Source: JADHOX01 sp038120515 (lineage in GTDB: Bacteria; Pseudomonadota; Alphaproteobacteria; Rickettsiales; JABIRX01). From it: 19,086 nucleotides of DNA. Location of the stretch: the NCBI GenBank assembly GCA_038120515.1, contig JAYOLW010000026.1, positions 1-19,086 on the forward strand, given 5' to 3'. Position 1 is the first letter of the stretch, and each line of letters begins with the position of its first letter. The translations under genes and the position numbers were made by a program. Shown in pieces: positions 6,419 to 14,743 of this stretch. The notes beneath the pieces are model-generated. The model was given only the letters and a program-made list of their open reading frames with translations. It was not told the DNA's origin and did not search any database.

Positions 6419-8017
6419 ATGAAACTAGATTTTTTCAAAGAAATAAATTTTGCAAATCCTGAGATTTTGTTTGGTTTTTTTTTATTACCATTAATTATTT
6501 TCATATGTCATATTAATTTAGATTCAATATCAAGAAAATCACTTAAAGAAAATTTTCACAAATCAGCTTTATCAATTTTATACGCACCTAAAAATAATAT
6601 TATTTTCATTACGATATTACGCTCTTTATTTTTCTGCTTCTTAATTATAGCACTTGCTGGGCCAAGATGGTCTTTTCATGATGTAACTACCAAAACTGAT
6701 TTAACTAATAATTTAATTTTACTTGATGTTTCGAAATCAATGAATGCAATTGATTTTTTACCTAATCGTTTTGAACAAGCAAAACGAAGAATTGATCAAA
6801 TTATTAACAGCTCTGATAATTATGGATTGGTTGCTTTTGCAAAAACTAGTTATAATCTAATTCCATTTACATCTGATCAAGAATATATAAAAAATTATTT
6901 AAGAAATATAAAGCTTACTGATTTTAGCAATGAAGGTTCAAATTTTAATTTTAGCCTAGATCTTATTATAAAAATAAACAAAGTAACACCTCTTAACAAT
7001 GTCTATATTGTGAGCGATTTCGATTTCTCTGAACAAATAAATAAAGGAAAATTAGAAGAAATATCAGAATTAAATATAAACCTCATACCAATTAAAATAG
7101 CTACAGATGGTGGCTCACCTATAAAAGATGTAAATGGAAGCTTTGTAAATTATCAGGGCTCTACAGTTATATCTAAACCAAGCTCAGAAATTATAAATTT
7201 ATTAGAGACTTTGAAACAAAAACAAGATCAGATAAATAAAGAAACCATGATAAAAAATCATAGAGTCTATGAAGAAGAATATTATCTATTCTTGTTTCCA
7301 CTAATGTTGATATTTTTATTATTAAATAAAAGGTCTGCATTTCTTATTTTAATTTTTATCATTTCAAATAATTTCTCTATAAATCATGCTTATGCAAACC
7401 CATTACTTAACACTGATCAAAACGCTAAAATAAAATATGATGAAGAATTATATAAAGATGCATATAAATTATTTAGCGATGATTATAATAAAGCAGTAGC
7501 AGCTTATAGAGATGGCGATTATGAAAGCGCTATAAAACATTTTGGTAAAGATGAGACTTTAGAATCAAATTTTAATCTCGGTAATAGCCTGTTAATGAAT
7601 GAACAAATTGATGAGGCAATAGCTGAATATGAAAAAATTTTAGTAAATTACCCAGATCACGAAAAAACCAAAACAAATTTAGCCATCGCGAAAAATATTA
7701 AACGTAATAATAAAACTTCATCAAAAGATGATGAAAATAAAAAAAATCAAGAACAAGAAAAGCAGAAAAATAACGAAAACAATTCAAAATCAGATCAAAA
7801 TAATCAAGAAACATCAGAAAATAATCAACAAAATAAAGAAGAACATACTGGTGAAAACTCAAATAATGATGAAAACAAATCATCAACAAAACCAACTGTT
7901 AAAAAACAACAAAATAATTATTCTTCTGAAATTGAAAAATTTAAAAATCAAAATTTAAAAAATCAAATTGATAAATCTAAAAATTTACAATCTCAATATG
8001 TTGTTTACCCTTGGTAG
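6419..8017 (+). CDS. batB: BatB/BatC fusion: VWA domain plus TPR repeats and low-complexity tail
   Basis: A 532-aa membrane protein that joins two Bat components. Helices at about 14-31 and 60-82 (ending LAGP) precede a VWA domain whose first metal motif is intact (Asp103, Ser105, Ser107) and whose Asp200 is kept. The expected MIDAS Thr is replaced within GSNFNFS (about 173-179), so metal binding may differ from BatA. Helices at about 288-303 and 307-324 follow. The second ends in AYA-NP, like a signal peptide, and leads into two TPR units (about 356-420; GNSLL, DEAIAEYEKIL), the BatC part. Residues 430-500 are N/K/E/Q/S-rich and likely disordered. Starts one base after batA (TGATATG). Confidence 0.85.
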   Translation: MKLDFFKEINFANPEILFGFFLLPLIIFICHINLDSISRKSLKENFHKSALSILYAPKNNIIFITILRSLFFCFLIIALAGPRWSFHDVTTKTDLTNNLILLDVSKSMNAIDFLPNRFEQAKRRIDQIINSSDNYGLVAFAKTSYNLIPFTSDQEYIKNYLRNIKLTDFSNEGSNFNFSLDLIIKINKVTPLNNVYIVSDFDFSEQINKGKLEEISELNINLIPIKIATDGGSPIKDVNGSFVNYQGSTVISKPSSEIINLLETLKQKQDQINKETMIKNHRVYEEEYYLFLFPLMLIFLLLNKRSAFLILIFIISNNFSINHAYANPLLNTDQNAKIKYDEELYKDAYKLFSDDYNKAVAAYRDGDYESAIKHFGKDETLESNFNLGNSLLMNEQIDEAIAEYEKILVNYPDHEKTKTNLAIAKNIKRNNKTSSKDDENKKNQEQEKQKNNENNSKSDQNNQETSENNQQNKEEHTGENSNNDENKSSTKPTVKKQQNNYSSEIEKFKNQNLKNQIDKSKNLQSQYVVYPW

Positions 8018-8042
8018 AATATTCTTAATAAAGTTAAAAATT

Positions 8043-9701
8043 ATGATAATGTTAAATAGTTTTAAATCTTATTACTCAATTTTTTGTCTTATTTTTTTTG
8101 CAAACCTTGTTCAAGCTGCAGAAATTTCAGTATCATCAGATAGAGTTGAGATTTATAAAAACGAATTAATAAATCTAGAAATAATAGTAAAAGACACAAA
8201 GTTACTTTCAAACATTGATTTAAGCGGTATTCAAGAGCAATTTCAAATTACTAAACAGACAAGAAGATCTTCACATACAATTATTCAGAACAAAGCATCT
8301 AGAAGTGAGATTTTTCAGCTTCAATTAAAGCCAAAAAAATCTGGAACATTATTAATACCAGCCATTACAGTTAATACTTCAAATGGATTAATATCGAGTA
8401 AGTCATTTACGGTTAATGTAATAGATGAAATAGGCACAAGTGAAGATAATAAAACAATTGCAAATGTTGAGGCAACAATCGATCATGATAGTATTTACTT
8501 TGGCGAATATGCAATTTTAAAATTAAAAGTAACTTTATTTGAAGATTTATTAAATGCACAAATTACAATTCCAGAATCTAAATCTGCTGTTATTGAAAAG
8601 ATATTTTCAATTCCTGCTCAAATCAAAACAGTAAATGGGAAAAAAACAGAAATTACCGAAATTATATATAAAATAAAGCCTCTTTTTCAACAGGATATTA
8701 AAATCGAGCCGATTATCCTTACAGGAGATATAAAAAAGACCTCAAATCAAGAAAATAATTTTTTTAATAATAATGTTTTTTTTAACTATAATTTAGATAA
8801 TTTTGAGCAGATTAACATTGCTAGTAATAAGATCAAAACAATAAAAGTTTTAGATCTTCAGGATGCTAATATTGCATCCACAGAGTTTAAAAGTACTCAG
8901 GAAGTTTCAAATATCAAAACAGATGTAAATACACCAATAAATTTATCAATAAAATTTGAAACATATAATAACTCATCAGATATGATTCCAGAAATTGAAC
9001 TCACAAACAATGATATGGCAGATTTCTACCAAGAAAAAACTCTGACAAATGAAGAATACGACCCTTTAGCAAATAAAATCAAAGCAACAAAGATCCAGAA
9101 TTTTACTATAATCCCAAAGAAAGCAGGAGCACTTACTATTGATGAAGTATTGATTCCATGGCTAAATAAAAATAACAATCAAATCACCAACCTTGTTTTA
9201 CCTTCAATAAATTTCGAAATAAATGATTTGCAAAAAATTGATTTTAAATCTGAGCAAACAAATAAACCTATAGAAATTCTTAAAACAGAATCTATTCCAA
9301 ATATTGATAAGAAAGATAATAAAACTATCATTTATTTGTTAATCATCATTTTAATATTATCAGTATATTCTGTTTTCCTGACAATTAAATTATTTAAGTT
9401 TAAAATTAACAAAATTAATAAAAGCAAATCAGTTAAGCATATATTGAAATCTGCTGAAACTCACAATGATATAAAATTATATTTATTTCAGTTTTTTGAG
9501 AAAAAATACAAAAAAGAAATTGAGAATTTTGATGACATAAAGTTAATTATTAAAAATCAAAATCTAACAGAAGAAATCATTACTGACCTATTAAATGTCA
9601 TAAATAAACTTGAGATGTCATTATATGGAAAACATATTTATGATTTTGATTTTCTTAAAGATGAAATAAAAATTAAATTGAAATATCTAAAGAAGTGCTA
9701 A
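8043..9701 (+). CDS. batD: BatD family membrane protein
   Basis: BatD proteins are single-pass membrane proteins with a large periplasmic beta-rich region, found at the end of Bat operons. From the ATG at 8043 the product is 552 aa. It has a signal peptide (residues 1-25, cleavage after VQA), beta-sandwich-like repeats with the family's early pattern (SSDRVEIYKNELINLEI, then GTLLIPAITV), a membrane helix (about 428-449) and a basic cytoplasmic tail of about 100 aa. The open frame reaches back to 7968, inside batB, but that extension has no signal-like character. The chosen ATG lies 25 nt after the batB stop and puts the signal peptide at the N-terminus; the ATG at 8049 is possible. No strong ribosome-binding site is visible. 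Its stop overlaps the convergent dapF stop. Confidence 0.82.
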   Translation: MIMLNSFKSYYSIFCLIFFANLVQAAEISVSSDRVEIYKNELINLEIIVKDTKLLSNIDLSGIQEQFQITKQTRRSSHTIIQNKASRSEIFQLQLKPKKSGTLLIPAITVNTSNGLISSKSFTVNVIDEIGTSEDNKTIANVEATIDHDSIYFGEYAILKLKVTLFEDLLNAQITIPESKSAVIEKIFSIPAQIKTVNGKKTEITEIIYKIKPLFQQDIKIEPIILTGDIKKTSNQENNFFNNNVFFNYNLDNFEQINIASNKIKTIKVLDLQDANIASTEFKSTQEVSNIKTDVNTPINLSIKFETYNNSSDMIPEIELTNNDMADFYQEKTLTNEEYDPLANKIKATKIQNFTIIPKKAGALTIDEVLIPWLNKNNNQITNLVLPSINFEINDLQKIDFKSEQTNKPIEILKTESIPNIDKKDNKTIIYLLIIILILSVYSVFLTIKLFKFKINKINKSKSVKHILKSAETHNDIKLYLFQFFEKKYKKEIENFDDIKLIIKNQNLTEEIITDLLNVINKLEMSLYGKHIYDFDFLKDEIKIKLKYLKKC

Positions 9702-10504
9702 GCAATTATATCTTTATATTCAAAAGTAATATCACCTGACATTAAAATTTCACCATTAGAATTTTCTGATAAAAACAAACTACCACCTGGTTGTTGAATT
9801 TCAATTTCTGGATTTATATTTCTATATTTTCTAGCAACAGTAAAAGCAGCACATGCTGCTGTTCCACATGATGACGTCTCCCCGGCTCCTCTTTCATAAG
9901 TAATTTGTTTTATTAGAGTAGAGTTTATTTCAATTGCACTTACATTAACGTGATTTGGGAAAAATGCATGAGATTCATATATGGATAAATCCCTTTTAGC
10001 ATTTATATTATTAATATCAGAAACAAAAAAAACAAGATGATCATTGCCAACATTAACATAGTATCCTTCCGCTAACTTATCATCGGCAAAGTCAATAGAA
10101 CCATCTTGATAATCAATTGGTATATTATCTGATATTGGAGCAAAATTTGCATGACCCATATTAACAGAAACATGCTTACCATTAACTTGACATAAAAGTT
10201 CACGATTAACAGTTTCAATTGAAATTATATTCTTATCTTTTTGCTGTGAAACAAGCCATGCAACACATCTAGAAGCATTACCACAAGCCGAACCTTTAGA
10301 CCCATCATTATTATAAACATCCATTTTAATATCAGATTTCGTTGAATCTGAAAGTAAAATAAATTGATCACAACCAATTCCATTGCTTCTATTAGATATT
10401 TTTTTGATAAAATCTTGAGTTAATGACACATCAAGATCACTTGCGAAAATAATAATGAAATCATTACCATTTCCATTCATTTTATAAAAAATATTTTTAG
10501 GCAT
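9698..10504 (-). CDS. dapF: Diaminopimelate epimerase
   Basis: DapF interconverts LL- and meso-diaminopimelate, the last step before meso-DAP goes to lysine or peptidoglycan. It is a PLP-independent two-cysteine racemase. Both catalytic cysteines are present in 268 aa: Cys74 in the SACGNASRC segment and Cys213 in ERGAGETSSCGTAAC. The N-terminal signature reads KMNGNGNDF, with Asn where most homologues have His (MHGxGNDF). The internal GNDH motif has Asp where Pro is usual. Both are mild departures. The start overlaps the gyrB stop by 8 bp, so translation is probably coupled to gyrB. The stop codon (TAG, 9698-9700) overlaps the batD stop on the other strand. The gene implies meso-DAP synthesis and a retained peptidoglycan. 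Confidence 0.95.
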   Translation of the reverse strand: MPKNIFYKMNGNGNDFIIIFASDLDVSLTQDFIKKISNRSNGIGCDQFILLSDSTKSDIKMDVYNNDGSKGSACGNASRCVAWLVSQQKDKNIISIETVNRELLCQVNGKHVSVNMGHANFAPISDNIPIDYQDGSIDFADDKLAEGYYVNVGNDHLVFFVSDINNINAKRDLSIYESHAFFPNHVNVSAIEINSTLIKQITYERGAGETSSCGTAACAAFTVARKYRNINPEIEIQQPGGSLFLSENSNGEILMSGDITFEYKDIIA

Positions 10505-12920
10505 CTAAATTTGCATTAAGAGCATTATTTTGAATAAATTCTCTTCTAGGCTCAACAACATCACCCATTAATGTCGAGAAAACATCATCTGCTTGCTCAG
10601 CATCATCAATAGAAACTTGAAGTAAAACTCTACTATCAGGATCTAGAGTTGTTTCCCATAATTGATCAGGATTCATCTCTCCAAGACCTTTAAATATTTG
10701 AATAGTAAGACCTTTCTTACCCATCTCACCAACAATTTGAGATATATCGAAAATATTATTAATTTTTTTCATACCTTCTTTTGTTTCTAGGAAGCTATGC
10801 TCATTTATATCAATAGTAATTTCAGCTACACGAGGAACTAATGCAAGAATATCTTTGTTATGACGGACTCTATGATCAACAATGTATCTTTCTGTAACTC
10901 CACGAGAATGTTTGTGAATCAGAAACAAATCACCTTCCTTCTCAAACGACCACTCAGTTTTATATGGTGCTTTATGAAGCATATTTAAATTTTTAGTTAA
11001 TTTTGCATCAGTACAATTTTCAGGATCATTAAAATATCCACTAACAATTAAAGCTTTGATTACATAATCAGGTATATCAACTTTAATAGCCTCAATATGT
11101 GCATTTATTTTAAAAATATTTGAAATTAATTTAGATAAAATATCACCAGAAATCTTAACTTGCTCATTTTCATGAAAAATAAAATCTGAAATAGAATTAT
11201 TTAAGATATAATCATCTAGTCCACTTTGATCTTTTAAATAAACCTCACTACTGCCTTTTTTAACCTTGTATAATGGCGGCTGAGCAATATATAAATAACC
11301 ATTTGAAACCAACTCAGGCATTTGTCTATAGAAGAAAGTAAGCAATAATGTTCTAATATGAGAACCATCGACATCGGCGTCCGTCATGATAACAATTTTA
11401 TGATATCTTAATTTTTCTAGGTTAAATTCTTCCTTACCAATTGAAGTTCCAAGAGCAGTAATTAAAGTCCCTATTTCTTGCGAAGATAACATTTTATCAA
11501 ACCTTGCTTTTTCAACATTTAGGATTTTACCTCTAAGTGGTAAAACAGCTTGAGTTTTTCTATGTCTTGCTTGCTTTGCTGAACCACCCGCTGAATCTCC
11601 CTCTACGATGAATAATTCACTAAGAGCAGGATCTTTTTCCTGACAATCAGCAAGCTTTCCAGGCAATGATGAAAAGTCTAAAGCACCTTTTCTTCTAGTT
11701 AATTCTCTAGCTTTTCTAGCTGCTTCTCTAGCTTTTGAAGCGTCATAAATTTTTTCAACAATTTGTTTAGCAAGTTTAGGATTTTCTTCAAACCACTTAT
11801 TTAATTCATCATTAACAATTGTTTCTACAGCCGGCCTAACTTCAGAACTTACTAATTTATCTTTAGTTTGTGAAGAAAATTTAGGATCAGGAACTTTGAC
11901 TGAAATTACAGCTGTAAGACCTTCTCTTATATCATCACCAGTAATTGACAGTTTATCGTTCTTTTTATTTACAGAATTTTTAGTAATATAGCCATTAACA
12001 GCTCTTGTAAGAGCAGATTTAAAACCAGATAAATGAGCTCCACCATCACCTTGTTTAATGTTATTTGTAAAACATAGAATAGATTCATGATATGTGTCAT
12101 TCCACTGAAGCGCAATATCAGTAACTATATCATCTGATTCTCCTTGAATTTTTATAGCTGGACAAATGACATGCTTAGTACGATCAATAAATTCTACATA
12201 AGAGACAATACCACCATCATAATTAAAAACAGTGTCTTTACCTTCACCTCTTTTATCAATTAATTGAATATGCACACCAGAATTTAAAAATGCTAACTCT
12301 CTAATTCTTCGTTCTAAAGTATTATAATCAAATTCAATAAATGCAAAAACTTCACTTGAAGGCATAAAAGTAACTTTCGTACCTTTTTTATCAACATTTT
12401 GATTAACTACTTCAAGTGATTTTACTGTAGCTCCATCTTCAAATCTTGCATAATGTTCTTTTCCATCACGATAGATAGTAAGATCTAAATATTCAGACAA
12501 TGCATTAACTACGGAAATACCAACTCCATGCAAACCACCAGAAACTTTATATGAATTTTTATCAAATTTACCACCAGCATGAAGTTGCGTCATAATAACT
12601 TCAGCAGCAGAAACTTTTTCTTCTTCATGGATGTCTACTGGTATACCTCTACCATTATCAGTCACACTACATGAGCCATTTTCTTCAATTTCAACTAATA
12701 TTCTTGTACAATGACCAGCCAAAGCTTCGTCTATTGAATTATCAAGAACTTCATAAACCATGTGATGCAAACCAGAACCATCATCTGTATCTCCAATATA
12801 CATTCCTGGTCTTTTTCTAACAGCTTCAAGACCTCTTAATACGGTTATTGAATCAGCACTATATGATTCATTAGAAGCTTCAGGGTTTTCGATTAGATTT
12901 TCTGGCATTTTTTCTTGCAT
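10497..12920 (-). CDS. gyrB: DNA gyrase subunit B
   Basis: GyrB is the ATPase subunit of gyrase, which introduces negative supercoils. The 807 aa match the long GyrB class (E. coli 804 aa), including the insert in the C-terminal half. Seen in order: the GHKL ATP site with Glu57, Asn61, Asp88, GRGIP (90-94) and GGLHGVG (128-134); the transducer with QTK (351-353); the Toprim domain with EGDSAGG (440-446), PLRGKILNVEKA (461-472) and DADVDG (514-519); and a normal C-terminal tail (GLGEMNP). The PLRGKILNVEKARFDK stretch and the insert favour GyrB over ParE. The start at 12920 is taken as given; the ATG four codons later is equally possible, since neither has a strong ribosome-binding site. Heads a unit with dapF. 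Confidence 0.97.
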   Translation of the reverse strand: MQEKMPENLIENPEASNESYSADSITVLRGLEAVRKRPGMYIGDTDDGSGLHHMVYEVLDNSIDEALAGHCTRILVEIEENGSCSVTDNGRGIPVDIHEEEKVSAAEVIMTQLHAGGKFDKNSYKVSGGLHGVGISVVNALSEYLDLTIYRDGKEHYARFEDGATVKSLEVVNQNVDKKGTKVTFMPSSEVFAFIEFDYNTLERRIRELAFLNSGVHIQLIDKRGEGKDTVFNYDGGIVSYVEFIDRTKHVICPAIKIQGESDDIVTDIALQWNDTYHESILCFTNNIKQGDGGAHLSGFKSALTRAVNGYITKNSVNKKNDKLSITGDDIREGLTAVISVKVPDPKFSSQTKDKLVSSEVRPAVETIVNDELNKWFEENPKLAKQIVEKIYDASKAREAARKARELTRRKGALDFSSLPGKLADCQEKDPALSELFIVEGDSAGGSAKQARHRKTQAVLPLRGKILNVEKARFDKMLSSQEIGTLITALGTSIGKEEFNLEKLRYHKIVIMTDADVDGSHIRTLLLTFFYRQMPELVSNGYLYIAQPPLYKVKKGSSEVYLKDQSGLDDYILNNSISDFIFHENEQVKISGDILSKLISNIFKINAHIEAIKVDIPDYVIKALIVSGYFNDPENCTDAKLTKNLNMLHKAPYKTEWSFEKEGDLFLIHKHSRGVTERYIVDHRVRHNKDILALVPRVAEITIDINEHSFLETKEGMKKINNIFDISQIVGEMGKKGLTIQIFKGLGEMNPDQLWETTLDPDSRVLLQVSIDDAEQADDVFSTLMGDVVEPRREFIQNNALNANLDA

Positions 12921-13052
12921 AGTTTTAAATAATAAAACTATAATTTTTAACCGCTTAAGCCAATATAAGCAAGAAGTTTCTTAATATTTAGCTATATTTG
13001 GCAAGTTAATTTAAACAATTCAACCATGGTTAAAATTAAACAACAAAAATAA

Positions 13053-13370
13053 TTAAATTTCTTGTAAAAATTTCTTTTTATCCTCGATATCAGCATATTT
13101 ATCAGCATCTGGATATGGAGCCTTTTTTTCGTTAATATTTGGCCATTTTTCAGATGCAGCTTTATTATATTCAATCCACTCTAACAACTCCTCAGATTCA
13201 GGCTTTATCGCACCTACAGGACATTCTGCCTCACAAACACCACAATCAATACATTCTGTAGGATTGATAACCAGCATATTTTCTCCTTCATAAAAACAAT
13301 CTACAGGACATACCGCAACACAATCTGTATATTTACATTTGATACATTTATCATCAACTATGTAAGTCAT
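13053..13370 (-). CDS. fdxA: Ferredoxin FdxA (7Fe-8S type)
   Basis: A 105-aa soluble ferredoxin that carries electrons at low potential. The N-terminal part holds Cys9, Cys17, Cys21 and Cys25, with Cys12 nearby, in CIKCKYTDCVAVCPVDC. This is the Azotobacter FdI arrangement with one 3Fe-4S and one 4Fe-4S cluster. The second set is Cys40, Cys43, Cys46 and Cys50 in CIDCGVCEAECP. The C-terminal extension (EYNKAASEKWPNINEKK) is also FdI/FdxA-like and separates it from short 2x4Fe-4S ferredoxins. It follows the ABC ATPase after 9 nt, so it is the last gene of grxD-ABC-fdxA. No convincing terminator is seen in the 132 bp before gyrB; only a short TAACCATGGTTA-like palindrome near 13024-13034 was noticed. 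Confidence 0.95.
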   Translation of the reverse strand: MTYIVDDKCIKCKYTDCVAVCPVDCFYEGENMLVINPTECIDCGVCEAECPVGAIKPESEELLEWIEYNKAASEKWPNINEKKAPYPDADKYADIEDKKKFLQEI

Positions 13371-13379
13371 ATCTATACA

Positions 13380-14321
13380 CTAATTTTCATTAATTAATTT
13401 TTTAAAAATATCTTCAAGATCAGATTCCTTAGTCTGAATATCAATAATATTAATATTTTTATCAGAGCAAAATTTAATTAGCCCCTCAAGTGGTAAATCA
13501 TCATATTTATATTTAATAGCAATAGTCGATACATCACTAGAACTATCGATTATACAATCACTGAATTTTGCTTTAGTTTCTTTAATTAAATAATCATCCA
13601 AATGATTTACTGAAATAACAAGCTGACGCTCACCAAAAATCTTTTTTAAATTTATTGTCTTATCACTAGCAATAATTTCACCATGATTAATTACGGCAAT
13701 ATTATCACAAAGTTGTTCTGCTTCTTCAAGATAATGAGTAGTGAGAATGATGGTAGTACCCTGCCCATTCAATTCTTTTACATACTCCCATAATTGATCA
13801 CGAAGCTCAACATCAACTCCCGCAGTTGGTTCATCCAGAATCAATACTTTAGGCTTATGAACCAAAGCTTTAGCTATTAAAAGTCTTCTTTTCATACCTC
13901 CAGATAAACTTCTAGGCTTGGCTGATGCTTTTTCAGAAAGCTTTAGTTTTTTTAGTAATTCTTCAGTTATTCTATCTTGCGGCCTTACCCCATAATAACC
14001 AGCATATATTTCTAATGCTTCTCTAACGTTAAAAAAAGGATCAATAATAATTTCCTGTGGAACAATTCCTAAATGAAATTTACAAGCTCTTTGATTTTTA
14101 TCAAAATCATCACCACAAATAGTAATTGCCCCAGAAGATTTTATTACCGAACCTGCTAAGATATTAATTAATGTCGACTTACCAGCTCCATTTGGACCTA
14201 ACAATCCAAAAATACTGCCCTTTTCAATATTTAAAGAAACAGATTTTAAAGCATCAATAGCTGTATGTTTTTTTAAATATTGTTTTGATAAATTCTCAAT
14301 TTTAATTGAATAATTATCCAT
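13380..14321 (-). CDS. ABC transporter ATP-binding protein (ABC-2 type, YadG-like)
   Basis: The nucleotide-binding subunit of an ABC-2 type transporter, 313 aa. Motifs: Walker A GPNGAGKST (42-50), Q-loop Gln89, signature LSGGM (139-143), Walker B LILDEP (160-165) and switch His196 in TTHYLEEAE. After the roughly 230-aa ATPase core there is a C-terminal extension of about 85 aa with a beta-strand pattern, as in YadG/CcmA-like and drug or polysaccharide exporters. No permease is encoded in the window, so the transported substrate cannot be read from the sequence. It sits 7 nt after grxD and 9 nt before fdxA, so the three are co-transcribed. A link to redox or Fe-S biology is only inferred from that position. 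Confidence 0.9.
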   Translation of the reverse strand: MDNYSIKIENLSKQYLKKHTAIDALKSVSLNIEKGSIFGLLGPNGAGKSTLINILAGSVIKSSGAITICGDDFDKNQRACKFHLGIVPQEIIIDPFFNVREALEIYAGYYGVRPQDRITEELLKKLKLSEKASAKPRSLSGGMKRRLLIAKALVHKPKVLILDEPTAGVDVELRDQLWEYVKELNGQGTTIILTTHYLEEAEQLCDNIAVINHGEIIASDKTINLKKIFGERQLVISVNHLDDYLIKETKAKFSDCIIDSSSDVSTIAIKYKYDDLPLEGLIKFCSDKNINIIDIQTKESDLEDIFKKLINEN

Positions 14322-14328
14322 AAAAAAT

Positions 14329-14637
14329 TTATGCAGCTAAAATTTCCTGAAGCTCACCAGTTGCAAAGCAATCTTTTACTATATCACAGCCACCAATAAA
14401 CTCACCTTTAACATAGAGCTGTGGAATTGTTGGCCAATCAGAAAAAACTTTAATACCTTGTCTTAACTCTTCATCTTTTAAAATATCGATATCTGTAAAT
14501 TCAACATTTAAATCTTGTAAAATTTTAACGACAGTTGCAGAAAATCCGCACATTGGAAATGATTTTGAGCCTTTCATAAAAAGCACAACATCAGCAGAAT
14601 CTATTAAATTTTGAATTTTAGTATTAATATCAGTCAT
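14329..14637 (-). CDS. grxD: Monothiol glutaredoxin, Grx4 family
   Basis: Monothiol (CGFS) glutaredoxins bind a glutathione-ligated 2Fe-2S cluster and deliver it to acceptor proteins, often with BolA. The 102-aa product has Lys22, active-site Cys30 in PMCGFS (28-33), the WPTIPQLYV segment with the cis-proline (69-77) and GGCD (82-85), all glutathione-contacting elements. The single-domain length matches bacterial GrxD/Grx4. It is the first gene of the grxD-ABC-fdxA unit, transcribed away from the dehydrogenase gene. A TAGGT element 4 nt before the ATG may serve as a weak ribosome-binding site. No BolA gene is in the window. Confidence 0.96.
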   Translation of the reverse strand: MTDINTKIQNLIDSADVVLFMKGSKSFPMCGFSATVVKILQDLNVEFTDIDILKDEELRQGIKVFSDWPTIPQLYVKGEFIGGCDIVKDCFATGELQEILAA

Positions 14638-14658
14638 ATTTACCTATAAAAATGCAAT

Positions 14659-14687
14659 TATTTAATCTTAAAATAAAAGATTTGCAA
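14659..14687 (-). promoter_or_regulatory. Candidate promoter for grxD operon
   Basis: On the minus strand: TTGCAA (14682-14687), a 17-nt spacer and TAAATA (14659-14664), about 22 bp before the grxD ATG. The -35 hexamer is its own reverse complement and could also serve the divergent gene. The -10 is weak, so this is tentative. Confidence 0.3.
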
Positions 14688-14743
14688 GTCCGAAAAAACA
14701 TATGCTAAAGAAGAGTTATATTTTAAACATTTAAAGTTTAGTT

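Noticed and set aside
7698..7958. Open frames on both strands within the BatB/BatC tail
   Set aside because: Made of the A-rich low-complexity repeat. The products are nearly pure Lys/Ile or Phe/Tyr strings, and the batB frame explains the DNA.
13020..13036. Near-palindrome around CCATGG between gyrB and fdxA as an operator or terminator
   Set aside because: Short, AT-flanked, with no T-run and no second copy; chance is sufficient.
12992..13174. 60-codon minus-strand frame overlapping the end of fdxA
   Set aside because: It is mostly out of frame within fdxA, whose product is unmistakable, and has no recognisable content.
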